From assembly GCF_044748305.1 (NCBI RefSeq), contig NZ_JBIVFT010000013.1, positions 18,605 through 82,604 on the forward strand: DNA of 64,000 bases, given 5' to 3'. Of the stretch, positions 1 through 9,038 are shown in pieces. Numbering within the stretch: position 1 is the stretch's first letter; the number at the start of each line of letters is the position of its first letter. A program made the translations under genes and the position numbers. Under the pieces are notes generated by a model. It had not been told where the DNA came from and did not search any database. It saw only the letters and a list, made by a program, of their open reading frames with translations. This stretch comes from Arthrobacter_E sp044748305. GTDB taxonomy: Bacteria; Actinomycetota; Actinomycetes; Actinomycetales; Micrococcaceae.

Positions 1-317
1 AGCCTGCGGCCATCCGGCTGGCGGTCCTCGCCAACCACTATCGCGAGGACTGGTTCTGGACCGGTCAGCTGCTCGAAGACGCGACACGCCGCTTGGCCGC
101 GTGGCGCCGGGCCCTGGGCTCCGCACCCGAAGGCAGCGCCGGAACCCTGCTGGCCACGGTCCGCGAGCGCCTGGCTGACGATCTCGATGCGCCCGGCGCA
201 TTGAAAGCCATTGATGGCTGGGCGGCGAAGGCTGTCGAGGCGGGGCAGACCGCCTCTCCCGCTGATGCGAACCTGGTCTCCGACCTGGTGAACGCGCTGC
301 TCGGCGTCGAGCTCTGA
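1..317 (+). CDS. mshC: Mycothiol biosynthesis cysteine ligase MshC, C-terminal fragment
   Basis: The open frame enters from the left edge and ends in a TGA at 315-317, so only about the last 104 residues are present. The first visible residues (AIRLAVLANHYREDWFW) match the C-terminal region of MshC, the ATP-dependent ligase that joins cysteine to GlcN-inositol in mycothiol synthesis, a class-I aminoacyl-tRNA synthetase relative of CysS. The catalytic core is outside the window. The tail (DDLDAPGALKAIDGWA) is the helical domain shared with cysteinyl-tRNA synthetases, so a CysS paralogue is the alternative. Placement beside a PAC2 gene is typical of actinobacterial mshC. Its convergent neighbour ends 86 bases downstream. 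Confidence 0.85.
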   Translation, partial: PAAIRLAVLANHYREDWFWTGQLLEDATRRLAAWRRALGSAPEGSAGTLLATVRERLADDLDAPGALKAIDGWAAKAVEAGQTASPADANLVSDLVNALLGVEL

Positions 318-402
318 GAGGTCACCAGAACCTCTTCTGACGGTGCCGGGGCCGACGGCGGGATTCCGCGTCGGACCCGGCACGCTGCGTCGATCGGCGG
401 GG

Positions 403-1320
403 TCAGCCTTGCTCGCCTTGAGTGCGCCCGTCGCCCTTTCCCCGGCGGCGGAGGTAACGCTCGAACTCGCGGGCGATCGATTCGCCGCTCGCTTCCGGCA
501 GCTCCGCGGTGTCCGTGGCCTCTTCCAATTGGCGTACGTACCCTGCGATGTCAGGGTCATCGGACGCCAGCTCATTGACGCCCCGTTCCCAGGCGTCGGC
601 ATCCTCGGCGAGGTCCCCTGGTTCGATCGGGACCTGAAGGACTTCTTCGATGCGGTGGAGCAGCGATAACTGCGCCTTGGGGGATGGGGATTGCGCCACG
701 TAGTGCGGGACGGTGGCCCAGAGTGAGATCGCGGGAAGGCCTGCCAGCCGCGCCAGCTCCGCCAGCACACCGACGATCCCCGTCGGGCCCTGATAGGTCG
801 AGGGCTCCAGGTTGAGACGTTCCTGAAGAGCACGGTCCTCTGAGCTGACCGTGACGGGAAGAGGGCGTGTGTGGGGCACATCGGCCAGGAGCGCGCCCAG
901 CAGCATGACCCTGTCGACCCCGAGTTCTTCGGCCTGCGCCAGGATCTCAGCGGTGAACGCCCGCCATCGGTAGGAAGGCTCCACCCCGCTGACCAGGATG
1001 GCGTCCACCGAGGTCCCGGGCACGCTCGCGCGGTGGATCCTGGTGCCCGGCCAACGCAGTTTGCGTTCCCCGGAGGCAGTGGTCCGCACCATGGGGCGGG
1101 TGAACTGGAAATCGTAGTAGTCGTCCGGTTCCAGGACCGAGACCTTGCGGGCGTGCCACGCTTTGGCCAGGAACTTGACGGTGTCGCTGGCGGCTTCCCC
1201 GGCGTCGTTCCATCCTTCGAAAGCCGCGATGAGAACCGTTCTGCGCCGGCCGTCGCCATCCCGGGAAAGGAAGGTCTCCTCCTGCGGGCCTTGCTGCTCG
1301 TCGAAGTTCTCCATGGGCAC
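403..1320 (-). CDS. PAC2 family protein (proteasome assembly chaperone-like)
   Basis: This 305-residue protein has the PAC2 fold pattern: an early strand with VLIAAFEGWNDAGEAAS, the central RPMVR and SGVEPSYRW segments, and the conserved LLADVPHTRPLPVT and VPHYVAQSPSP motifs. The family resembles the eukaryotic proteasome assembly chaperone PAC2. Actinobacterial members sit near the proteasome locus, but their biochemical role is not settled. The C-terminal 90 residues are acidic and helical. The start at 1320 (MPMENFDE) is 80 bases from the divergent HAD gene, so the two may share a regulatory region. The family call is firm and the function unknown. Confidence 0.85.
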   Translation of the reverse strand: MPMENFDEQQGPQEETFLSRDGDGRRRTVLIAAFEGWNDAGEAASDTVKFLAKAWHARKVSVLEPDDYYDFQFTRPMVRTTASGERKLRWPGTRIHRASVPGTSVDAILVSGVEPSYRWRAFTAEILAQAEELGVDRVMLLGALLADVPHTRPLPVTVSSEDRALQERLNLEPSTYQGPTGIVGVLAELARLAGLPAISLWATVPHYVAQSPSPKAQLSLLHRIEEVLQVPIEPGDLAEDADAWERGVNELASDDPDIAGYVRQLEEATDTAELPEASGESIAREFERYLRRRGKGDGRTQGEQG

Positions 1321-1400
1321 TACCCTACGACGGACTTCCGCGGCTGGTCAGAGGCTTCCTCCGGCGTGGAGCGACAGGGTGGCCACGTAGACTGAGCACC

Positions 1401-2165
1401 ATGCTTTCCTCCGCTCCATCGCCTTCGGCCGAACTCCGCCCATCGAGCCCTCTGAGAGCCGCGCTCTGGGACATGGACGGCACTCTCGTGGACACGGAAC
1501 CGTACTGGATCGCCGCCGAACATCAGCTCGTCGAGTCGTACGGCGGCAGCTGGAGCCACGAACAGGCGATGCAACTGGTCGGCCAGGCATTGGACCGGAG
1601 CGCCCGCATCCTCCAGGGTGCGGGCGTGCCCCTCTCGGAACGAGAGATCATCACGACACTGTCCGGGCGTGTCATGGAGCAGATTGAAGAAGCAGTGCCC
1701 TGGCGGCCTGGTGCTCGCGAGATGCTCGAGTCCCTCGCGGGTACGGGCGTGCGCTGCGCTCTCGTGACCATGAGTGAACGGCCGCTGGCGAGCCTGGTGG
1801 TCCGGCAGCTGCCCCGGGACTACTTCGAATTCCTGGTGACCGGCGGCGACGTGACTCGTGGAAAGCCTGACCCGGAGGCCTACTTGCAGGCCATTGCCTC
1901 GCTGCGGGAGACGGAGCCCTCTCTCGGCGTCGAACACGTCGTCGCGTTCGAGGACTCCGTGCCGGGTGTCAGCGCCGCACTGGCATCGGGGGCTGTGACC
2001 ATCGGCATTCCGCACACCGTGCCCTTGCCTGACTTCACGGGCCGTTACACGAGCTGGGACTCCCTGCAGGGACGTGATGCGACTGCCGTCCGAGGCGTGC
2101 TGGAACAGCATTGGGACTCCGGTTCCGGGGACCTGGGCGCCGAGGCCGGGAAGGTGACCGCGTGA
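1401..2165 (+). CDS. HAD family hydrolase (phosphatase/phosphoglucomutase-like)
   Basis: A 254-residue haloacid dehalogenase. Motif I is WDMDGTLVDTEPYW, whose first Asp is the expected phosphoacyl nucleophile. Motif II is LVTMSE, and the motif III/IV region is GKPDPEAYLQA followed by VVAFEDSVPGVSAALASG. The helical cap lies between motifs I and II, as in subclass I enzymes such as phosphoglycolate phosphatases and beta-phosphoglucomutases. The substrate cannot be read from sequence. The gene runs into the M50 protease gene through a GTGA overlap, which suggests one transcript and translational coupling. Confidence 0.85.
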   Translation: MLSSAPSPSAELRPSSPLRAALWDMDGTLVDTEPYWIAAEHQLVESYGGSWSHEQAMQLVGQALDRSARILQGAGVPLSEREIITTLSGRVMEQIEEAVPWRPGAREMLESLAGTGVRCALVTMSERPLASLVVRQLPRDYFEFLVTGGDVTRGKPDPEAYLQAIASLRETEPSLGVEHVVAFEDSVPGVSAALASGAVTIGIPHTVPLPDFTGRYTSWDSLQGRDATAVRGVLEQHWDSGSGDLGAEAGKVTA

Positions 2166-3298
2166 GCGCTGTCGCCGGAAAGGACGGCATCCGGCTCGGG
2201 AAGCTGTGGGGCGTGCCGATCTATCTGGCCTACTCCTGGTTCATCATCGCCGCCTTCACCGTGGTCTCCTTCGGCCCGCTGCTGCAATCCACCATGCCGG
2301 ACATCGGTGTGTGGGCCTATGCGGTCGCCTTGAGCTACGCGATCCTTCTCCTGATCTCGGTCCTGGTCCACGAACTCGCCCACGCCTTGTCGGCACGGGC
2401 GTACGGGTGGTCGACGGAGAAGATCGTGCTGAACCTCTGGGGCGGTCACACCCAGTTCAACGAGTTCACGGCGACACCATGGCGTTCCGTGGTGGTCGCC
2501 TTCGCCGGGCCGCTCGCGAACTTCGTCCTGGCCGCCGTCGGCTGGTTCGTCACCGTCGCCGCGGATCCGCACGGAGTGCCGGGCATCCTGGTCGGCATCT
2601 TCACCTGGACGAATTTCGTGATCGGCATCTTCAACGTGCTTCCGGGTCTTCCCCTCGACGGCGGCAGGCTCGTGGAGAGCATCGTATGGAGCGTCAGCGG
2701 AAACCGTGAGAAGGGCACCGTGGCGGCCGGCTGGGCCGGGAGAATCATCGTCGCCGCGATCGTCCTGTACTTCATCGTTCGCCCGTTCCTCCTCGGCGAA
2801 ACGCTGGACTTCAAATTCGTGATCATCACAGCCCTCGTGGCCGGTTTCCTCTGGCTCGGGGCGGGGGAGGCCATCCGCTTCGGGACCATGCGGCTCAGGC
2901 TGCCTGACATCCAGGCCGCCGCGCTGGCGGAACCGGCTCAAGGCATTCCGGCGACGGCGACGGTGGCCACGGCACTCCGCGCCGCTTCCTCGGGTGTGAC
3001 GCTCGTCGTGACGGCCGCGGACGGGGCACCCAGCGGCGTGCTGGACCCGGCGGCTCTGTCGAGTGTCCCGGCGGAACTGGCGCTCACGACGCCGGTGAGC
3101 GCAGTGAGCACTCCACTCGCGCCCGGTGCCTATGTGCCCGAACACGCCTCCGGCAAGGAGCTCATCGACTATCTGGCGCCTTTGGACGGCCAGCAGTACG
3201 CGGTGATCGACACTCACGGGCAGGTCACCGGCCTCTTGCGGCAGGCCGTCATCGTGGCTGCGATCACGGGCCGCGCGAATCCCCGGCCCAGTCGCTGA
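2162..3298 (+). CDS. Site-2 protease (M50 family) integral membrane metalloprotease
   Basis: A roughly 378-residue membrane protein. The zinc motif HELAH lies in an early transmembrane helix (LLISVLVHELAHALSARAYG), and the third ligand motif is in NVLPGLPLDGGRLVES. This is the group of short M50 proteases that cleave substrates inside the membrane. The hydrophobic core covers about the first 230 residues and is followed by a CBS-like soluble tail. I take the GTG at 2162 as start because it overlaps the preceding TGA (GTGA) and gives MSAVAGKDGIRLGK, the normal family beginning; an upstream ATG at 2111 would overlap the HAD gene by 55 bases. The substrate is unknown. Confidence 0.85.
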   Translation: MSAVAGKDGIRLGKLWGVPIYLAYSWFIIAAFTVVSFGPLLQSTMPDIGVWAYAVALSYAILLLISVLVHELAHALSARAYGWSTEKIVLNLWGGHTQFNEFTATPWRSVVVAFAGPLANFVLAAVGWFVTVAADPHGVPGILVGIFTWTNFVIGIFNVLPGLPLDGGRLVESIVWSVSGNREKGTVAAGWAGRIIVAAIVLYFIVRPFLLGETLDFKFVIITALVAGFLWLGAGEAIRFGTMRLRLPDIQAAALAEPAQGIPATATVATALRAASSGVTLVVTAADGAPSGVLDPAALSSVPAELALTTPVSAVSTPLAPGAYVPEHASGKELIDYLAPLDGQQYAVIDTHGQVTGLLRQAVIVAAITGRANPRPSR

Positions 3299-3361
3299 CG
3301 GTAGAGTTACTACCCGGACATTTTGCCCACTCCCCGGCAGGGGACAGGAGAAGGAATTCAG

Positions 3362-4399
3362 ATGAGCGCGCAGGACACCCCTCAGGCACCCGGTACGGAC
3401 GCCCGTCAGGCGGTGGGCGCCGCCCGCCGTCGTGGGCCCTTCAGGGTCGGGGAACGTGTTCAGCTCACCGATGAGAAGGGGCGGATGAACACCATCACCC
3501 TGGAAAGCGGCGGCGCGTTCCACACCCACCGGGGCTTCCTGAACCACGACGATCTCATCGGCCAGCCGGACGGCTGCGTGGCGCTCAACAACATCGGGCA
3601 GCAGTACCAGGCCTTGCGTCCGCTGCTCAGTGACTTCGTCCTCTCCATGCCGCGTGGCGCGGCGGTCGTCTATCCGAAGGACGCCGGCCAGATCGTCACG
3701 ATGGCGGACATCTTCCCGGGTGCGCGTGTGGTGGAAGCCGGCGTCGGGTCCGGCGCCCTCTCCATCTCCCTGCTCCGGGCCGTGGGCGATCACGGGTATC
3801 TGCACTCCTTCGAACGCCGCGAGGAGTTCGCGGACATCGCGCGCGGCAATGTGGAGACCATCTTCGGTGGCGCCCACCCGGCCTGGCAGATCACGCTGGG
3901 GGATTTCCAGGACGAAGTGGTCAAGGCCGAGGCGCCGGGCAGCGTGGACCGCGTGGTCCTGGACATGCTCGCACCCTGGGAGTGCCTCGACGCCGTTGCG
4001 ACCGTGCTGGCTCCGGGCGGTGTGTGGATCAACTACGTCGCCACGGTCACGCAGCTTTCCCGTACCGCCGAGGCCATCCGGGCCGACGGCCGCTTCACCG
4101 AACCCGACGCCTGGGAGTCCATGGTGCGCGGCTGGCATCTTGAAGGACTGGCGGTCCGCCCCAATCACCGCATGGTCGCCCACACCGGTTTCCTGCTCGT
4201 GACGCGCCGTCTCGCCGACGGCGTCGAGGGCCTCGCCCTCAAGAAGCGGGCGAAGACCGAGTTCAGCGATGAGGACATGAACGCCTGGACCCCTGCGAAC
4301 GTGGGGGAGCGCCCCATCTCGGAGCGTAAGCTGCGCCGGGCGGCCCGTGACGCGATGGCCGGGACCCAGGTCGAGGATCCCGCATCCGAAGCTGAATAA
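3362..4399 (+). CDS. trmI: tRNA (adenine-N1)-methyltransferase TrmI
   Basis: The 345-residue protein is a class I SAM methyltransferase of the TrmI family, which makes m1A58 in the T-loop of tRNA. It has the N-terminal small domain (RGPFRVGERVQLTDEKGRMN), the family marker GAAVVYPKDAGQIVT, and the SAM-binding segment VVEAGVGSGALSISLLRAVG. LDMLAPWECLDAV is the motif that replaces a classical DPPY. The start at ATG 3362 follows a purine-rich ribosome site (AGGAGAAGG). It sits directly upstream of the proteasomal ATPase gene, the order also seen in mycobacteria, although no direct link to proteolysis is implied. Confidence 0.9.
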   Translation: MSAQDTPQAPGTDARQAVGAARRRGPFRVGERVQLTDEKGRMNTITLESGGAFHTHRGFLNHDDLIGQPDGCVALNNIGQQYQALRPLLSDFVLSMPRGAAVVYPKDAGQIVTMADIFPGARVVEAGVGSGALSISLLRAVGDHGYLHSFERREEFADIARGNVETIFGGAHPAWQITLGDFQDEVVKAEAPGSVDRVVLDMLAPWECLDAVATVLAPGGVWINYVATVTQLSRTAEAIRADGRFTEPDAWESMVRGWHLEGLAVRPNHRMVAHTGFLLVTRRLADGVEGLALKKRAKTEFSDEDMNAWTPANVGERPISERKLRRAARDAMAGTQVEDPASEAE

Positions 4400-4506
4400 C
4401 CCCAGGTGGCGCGGGTAGTCACATCGTGGGCAGGCCGGAGTGTCCCGGGTCCAAAGGCGTTAGGCTCGAAGGGTAGACACGACGATCGTCCACGAGAGGG
4501 CTGGCC

Positions 4507-6264
4507 ATGAGCGAGGAGACCCAGGGGAACACCGCAGACGGTGCCCGGCAGTCGCAGAACGACGGCGCGCAGCTGAGCATCGCTGAGCGCCAGATCAATG
4601 TGCTCCGCGACAAACTTCGCAATGTGGACCGCCAGCTGTCCTCCGCCACTCAGCACAACTCGCGGCTGGTCGGCATGCTGGAAACCGCCAAGACGGAGAT
4701 CCAGCGGCTGAAATCGGCGCTGGAACAGGAGGGCCAGCCGCCCTACAGCTTCGCGACGCTCCTGCAGGTCAATCCACGCCGTGAACCCTCGCCGGGTGCC
4801 AGCGCGAATGCCGCCGTCGAGGAGTCCGTCGACGTGATCAACGCGGGGCGGAAGATGCGGGTGGGGGTCAGCCCCCTGGTCAACATCAACCAGCTGGCCG
4901 TGGGTCAGGAGGTCCTGCTCAACGAAGCGCTCGTGATCATCGCCGGTCTGGGCTACGAGCAGGCCGGCGAAGTGGTGACCGTCAAAGAACTGATCGGCCA
5001 CGACCGTGTCCTGGTGGTCGGCCGCACCGATGATGAACGGGTCATCCGGCTGTCCGGCTCGCTGCGCCACTCCGGAGTCCGGGTGGGCGATGCGGTGGCG
5101 GTGGACGGAAGGACCGGGTTCGCGCTCGAGAAGGTCAACCGCAGCGAGGTCGAAACCCTGGTCCTGGAGGACGTCCCGGACATCAGTTACGAGGACATCG
5201 GCGGCCTCGGCCCTCAGATCGAGCAGATCCGTGACGCCGTGGAACTGCCCTTCCTGCACCCCGGTCTGTACCGCGAACACGGACTGAAGGCGCCCAAGGG
5301 CATCCTGCTGTACGGCCCTCCCGGCTGCGGCAAGACCCTCATCGCCAAGGCCGTGGCCAATTCCCTCGCGGCCCGGGCCGCCGAACGGTCCGGTGCGGCC
5401 GAACTGAAGAGCTACTTCCTGAACATCAAGGGTCCCGAGCTGCTCGACAAGTACGTCGGTGAGACCGAGCGGCACATCCGCCTGATCTTCGCGCGGGCAC
5501 GCGAGAAGGCCAGCGACGGCAGCCCCGTGGTCGTGTTCTTCGACGAGATGGACTCGCTCTTCCGGACCCGTGGCACCGGTGTCTCCTCCGATGTCGAGAC
5601 CACCATCGTCCCCCAGCTGCTCAGCGAGATCGACGGCGTGGAGCGTCTGGACAATGTGATCGTGATCGGCGCCTCGAACCGTGAGGACATGATCGATCCC
5701 GCGATCCTGCGTCCCGGACGACTGGATGTGAAGGTCAAGATCCACCGTCCCGATGCGGAGGCCGCAGCGGACATCTTCGCCAAGTACATCACCACCGAGC
5801 TGCCCCTGCATCCGCACGATCTCGGCGAGCACGGCGGGGATCACGGCGCGACCGTGCGGGACATGATCCAGCGCACCGTCGAGTCGATGTACTCGACGGA
5901 CAAGTCCAACGAGTATCTCGAGGTCACCTACGCCAACGGCGACAGCGAGGTGCTCTACTTCAAGGATTTCAACTCCGGCGCCGTCATCCAGAACGTCGTG
6001 GACCGGGCCAAGAAGAACGCCATCAAGGACCTGCTCACCACGGGGGAGAAGGGCCTGCGCATCGAGCATCTCTTGCGTGCCGTCACGGACGAGTTCCGTG
6101 AGCACGAGGACATGCCGAACACCACCAACCCGGATGACTGGGCTCGGATCTCCGGCAAGAAGGGTGAACGGATCACGTACATCCGCACCATCGTGCAGGG
6201 CAAGGGCGGCCAGGAACCCGGCCGTACCCTGGAAACCGCCACCAACACCGGACAGTACCTGTGA
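4507..6264 (+). CDS. arc: Proteasome-associated AAA ATPase (ARC/Mpa)
   Basis: A 585-residue hexameric unfoldase that recognises Pup-tagged proteins and feeds them to the 20S proteasome. Residues about 22-75 form the Pup-binding coiled coil, and tandem OB-type domains follow to about residue 240. The AAA module has Walker A GPPGCGKT (270-277), Walker B with D346-E347 (FFDEMDS), and an arginine-finger region near RPGRLDVK. The C-terminus ends in GQYL, matching the GQYL tail of Mpa that docks into the proteasome alpha ring. Its stop overlaps the dop start (GTGA), so the ATPase and the depupylase are translationally coupled. Confidence 0.97.
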   Translation: MSEETQGNTADGARQSQNDGAQLSIAERQINVLRDKLRNVDRQLSSATQHNSRLVGMLETAKTEIQRLKSALEQEGQPPYSFATLLQVNPRREPSPGASANAAVEESVDVINAGRKMRVGVSPLVNINQLAVGQEVLLNEALVIIAGLGYEQAGEVVTVKELIGHDRVLVVGRTDDERVIRLSGSLRHSGVRVGDAVAVDGRTGFALEKVNRSEVETLVLEDVPDISYEDIGGLGPQIEQIRDAVELPFLHPGLYREHGLKAPKGILLYGPPGCGKTLIAKAVANSLAARAAERSGAAELKSYFLNIKGPELLDKYVGETERHIRLIFARAREKASDGSPVVVFFDEMDSLFRTRGTGVSSDVETTIVPQLLSEIDGVERLDNVIVIGASNREDMIDPAILRPGRLDVKVKIHRPDAEAAADIFAKYITTELPLHPHDLGEHGGDHGATVRDMIQRTVESMYSTDKSNEYLEVTYANGDSEVLYFKDFNSGAVIQNVVDRAKKNAIKDLLTTGEKGLRIEHLLRAVTDEFREHEDMPNTTNPDDWARISGKKGERITYIRTIVQGKGGQEPGRTLETATNTGQYL

Positions 6265-7928
6265 CAGGCTCGGCCGTTCCCGATTCCGGAGGACAGGGCG
6301 GGGTCCTGCGGGTCATGGGCTCGGAGACCGAATACGGCATCCATGCCCCTGAGACTCCGACGGCCAACGCCACGGTTCTCTCGGCCCGCGTCATCGAGGC
6401 CTATGCCCGGCTCACCTCGAGCCGCCAGGCTGAACGTGAGGATGAAAGTGTCTCGCGGCGGGCCGCCGCCGGCTGGGACTACAGCGACGAGGAGCCGCTG
6501 CACGATGCCCGGGGATGGAGCATGCCCCGCAGCAAGGCCCACCCCAGCCAGTTGACCGACGTCGCACCCGTGCTGGACGCCACGGCTGTCGCACTGGCTC
6601 ACGGTCGAGGTGAGCTCGACTATTCGGATGTCGAGTCCGCCGAGCAGCCGCTCATGAACATGGTCCTCGGCAACGGCGCCCGCTTCTACGTGGATCATGC
6701 GCACCCCGAATACTCCAGCCCGGAGGTGACCAATCCGCGGGATGCTGTCATCTGGGACGCCGCCGGCGACCTGGTCGCCCTGGAATCGGTGCGGATCCTT
6801 GAGGCCGCCGAAGGCCTGGGCCCCGTCAATCTGTACAAGAACAACACGGACAACAAGGCCGTCTCCTACGGCAGCCACGAGAACTACCTCATGCCGCGTT
6901 CCGTGCCGTTCTCCTCCATCGCGGAGGGGCTCATCCCCTTCTTCGTCAGCAGGCAGGTACTGTGCGGCGCCGGCCGTCTGGGTCTCGGACAGGACGGCCG
7001 CGGCAGCGGCTTCCAGGTCAGTCAGCGCGCCGACTTCTTCGAGGCCGAGGTGGGCCTGGAGACCACGATCCGCCGTCCGATCATCAACACCCGGGACGAG
7101 CCCCACGCGACGGCGGACAAGTACCGTCGTCTGCACGTCATCATCGGCGACGCGAACCTCTCCCAGTACGCCAACTACCTGAAGTTCGGGACGACCTCCC
7201 TTGTCCTCGGTCTGATCGAGGCGGGCCGCGTGCCACGGATGCAGGTCTTCGAGCCCGTCGCCGCCCTGCAGGACGTCAGTCACGACACCTCCCTGCAGCA
7301 CCGGGTGAGACTGATCGACGGGCGGCGGCTGACCGCCGTCGAACTCCAGTGGCTCTACTACGAGGCCGCCAGCAGGTACGCCGAGCAGAGCGGTGCGGGG
7401 CATCCGAGCCTGGGGGATGGGCATACCCACGCCGTGCTCCAGGCGTGGGAGGAGACCCTGAGCTGGCTTGAGCGCGGTGACGAGCGCGCGGCACGCAGAG
7501 TCGAATGGCTGGCGAAACTCAAGCTCCTGCAGGGCTACCGTGATCGTGGCGGCCTCGGCTGGGACGATGCCAGGCTCGGATTGATCGATCTTCAGTGGTC
7601 GGACATCAGACCCGAGAAGGGGCTGTACCACCGCCTGGCGCAGCACGGACGGATGGACCTGCTGGCCGATGACGCCGAGATCGCCGCCGCGGTGAGCACC
7701 GCTCCCGCTGACACGAGGGCCTTCTTCCGGGGGATGTGTCTGAGCCGTTACCCTCGGGCCGTGACAGGCGCGAGCTGGGATTCGGTCATCTTCCGGTTGC
7801 CGGGGCAGGCCCGCTCCACGAGGATCCCGACCAGGGAACCACTGCGCGGGACGCGCGAACTCACGGGTGAGCTGTTCGACGCCCACGAGGATGCCGGGGA
7901 CTTCCTCCGGGCCCTGCTCCAGCAATGA
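6261..7928 (+). CDS. dop: Pup deamidase/depupylase Dop
   Basis: A 555-residue carboxylate-amine ligase-fold enzyme, homologous to PafA and glutamine synthetase. It deamidates the C-terminal Gln of Pup to Glu and removes Pup from substrates. The N-terminal nucleotide site is MGSETEYGIHAPET. The block NGARFYVDHAHPEYSS holds the aspartate that acts as nucleophile in characterised Dop proteins. An insertion after the first strand (about residues 40-80) fits the Dop loop that separates Dop from PafA. This is needed here because Pup ends in GGQ. The GTG start at 6261 overlaps the arc stop; an internal ATG at residue 19 is possible but leaves no upstream ribosome site. Confidence 0.95.
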   Translation: MTGSAVPDSGGQGGVLRVMGSETEYGIHAPETPTANATVLSARVIEAYARLTSSRQAEREDESVSRRAAAGWDYSDEEPLHDARGWSMPRSKAHPSQLTDVAPVLDATAVALAHGRGELDYSDVESAEQPLMNMVLGNGARFYVDHAHPEYSSPEVTNPRDAVIWDAAGDLVALESVRILEAAEGLGPVNLYKNNTDNKAVSYGSHENYLMPRSVPFSSIAEGLIPFFVSRQVLCGAGRLGLGQDGRGSGFQVSQRADFFEAEVGLETTIRRPIINTRDEPHATADKYRRLHVIIGDANLSQYANYLKFGTTSLVLGLIEAGRVPRMQVFEPVAALQDVSHDTSLQHRVRLIDGRRLTAVELQWLYYEAASRYAEQSGAGHPSLGDGHTHAVLQAWEETLSWLERGDERAARRVEWLAKLKLLQGYRDRGGLGWDDARLGLIDLQWSDIRPEKGLYHRLAQHGRMDLLADDAEIAAAVSTAPADTRAFFRGMCLSRYPRAVTGASWDSVIFRLPGQARSTRIPTREPLRGTRELTGELFDAHEDAGDFLRALLQQ

Positions 7929-8020
7929 ACCGCCGACGACCGACGGTTCCTGGACACTGCTACGCAACACCGCTCTGAAGTGGCAGGATGGCAAGAGAAG
8001 ACCCGAATCGAGGAGGAATC

Positions 8021-8224
8021 ATGGCAGGACAGGAACAGATCAATCCCAGCTCACGGAGCGAGGATCAGATCGAAGAAGCCGATGCCGCGATCCCCAGCAC
8101 CCCGGCCGCGCAGGATCATGCTGCGACCCAGGGCGTCGACGACCTGCTGGACGAGATCGACGGCGTGCTGGAGAAGAACGCCGAGGAGTTCGTCAAGGGC
8201 TTCGTCCAGAAGGGCGGCCAGTAG
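8021..8224 (+). CDS. pup: Prokaryotic ubiquitin-like protein Pup
   Basis: A 67-residue, highly acidic, largely disordered protein. The C-terminal half (VDDLLDEIDGVLEKNAEEF) is the helix that binds the ATPase coiled coil, and the tail is KGFVQKGGQ. A terminal Gln, rather than Glu, means Dop must deamidate it before PafA can ligate it to lysines. The ATG at 8021 is chosen because a perfect AGGAGG lies at 8011-8016; an in-frame ATG at 7988 would add 11 residues unlike other Pup proteins. prcB begins three bases after the stop. A neat check of identity is that both Dop and PafA flank it. Confidence 0.97.
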   Translation: MAGQEQINPSSRSEDQIEEADAAIPSTPAAQDHAATQGVDDLLDEIDGVLEKNAEEFVKGFVQKGGQ

Positions 8225-8227
8225 GCC

Positions 8228-9037
8228 GTGTCCAGGGACTCCGTGCGGCTGACTTCGGAGGCGAGTTCCTCCTTTCTGGAGCACCTCGCCGAGACGAGGC
8301 CTGAGCTGCTTCCTTTCGGTGGCTTGAGCGGCACGGGGACGACCCCACTGCAGGTTCCTCACGCCACCACCATCGTGGCGCTGCAGACCGGTTCGGGCGT
8401 CCTGATGGCAGGCGACCGGCGGGCCACGATGGGGAATCTGATCGCCTCCCGCACCATGGAGAAGGTCTTCCCTGCGGATGAGACGTCGTTGCTGGGCATC
8501 GCCGGAACCGCTGGGCTGGCCGTTGACCTGGTGAAACTTTTTCAAGTGGAACTGGAGCACTACGAGAAGATCGAAGGAACCCAGCTGAGTCTGGAAGGCC
8601 GGGCGAACCGGCTCGCTGCGATGGTCCGGGGCAACCTCGGAATGGCCATGCAGGGCATGGCGGTCGTCCCGCTCTACGCCGGATACGAGGCGGGCAGCCC
8701 GCGGGGACGCATCTTCTCCTACGACGTGACCGGCGGGCGCTACGAGGAACACGAGCACCACAGCGTCGGCTCGGGCTCCAATTTCGCCCGCGGCGCCTTG
8801 AAGAAGCTCTGGCATCCCGGTCTCGAGGAACCCGATGCGGTGCGCGTGGCGGTCGAGGCTCTGTATGACGCGGCAGACGACGATTCGGCGACCGGCGGAC
8901 CGGATCCGGTCCGGCAGCTCTGGCCGGTCATCTACGTGGTGGACGACGGCGGAAGCCGCCGGATCTCCGACGAAGCAGTCCGGGAGACGGCTCTGACCGT
9001 TCTCGCCGGGCGCGATGCCCGCGGTCGGGAGGCCTGA
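8228..9037 (+). CDS. prcB: 20S proteasome beta subunit PrcB (precursor)
   Basis: The catalytic Ntn-hydrolase subunit, 269 residues including a propeptide of about 46. Autocleavage is expected at PHA/TTIVAL, giving Thr47 as N-terminal nucleophile. Lys and Asp partners are in the region following GVLMAGDRRATMGN. Mature length is about 223 residues, normal for the family. The residue before the cleavage site is Ala, where Mycobacterium tuberculosis has Gly, a mild change likely compatible with processing. It starts with GTG three bases after pup, and prcA starts one base after its stop, so pup-prcB-prcA is one translational unit. Confidence 0.96.
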   Translation: MSRDSVRLTSEASSSFLEHLAETRPELLPFGGLSGTGTTPLQVPHATTIVALQTGSGVLMAGDRRATMGNLIASRTMEKVFPADETSLLGIAGTAGLAVDLVKLFQVELEHYEKIEGTQLSLEGRANRLAAMVRGNLGMAMQGMAVVPLYAGYEAGSPRGRIFSYDVTGGRYEEHEHHSVGSGSNFARGALKKLWHPGLEEPDAVRVAVEALYDAADDDSATGGPDPVRQLWPVIYVVDDGGSRRISDEAVRETALTVLAGRDARGREA

Positions 9038-9038
9038 G

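Noticed and set aside
2045..4183. Long minus-strand open frame of 712 codons opposite the M50 protease and trmI genes
   Set aside because: It is antisense to two genes with clear motifs; long antisense frames are expected from third-position GC bias, and its translation has no family features.
4165..7994. Two further long minus-strand frames opposite arc and dop
   Set aside because: Low-complexity, His/Gly/Val-rich translations with no domain, and they are the mirror of well-supported genes.
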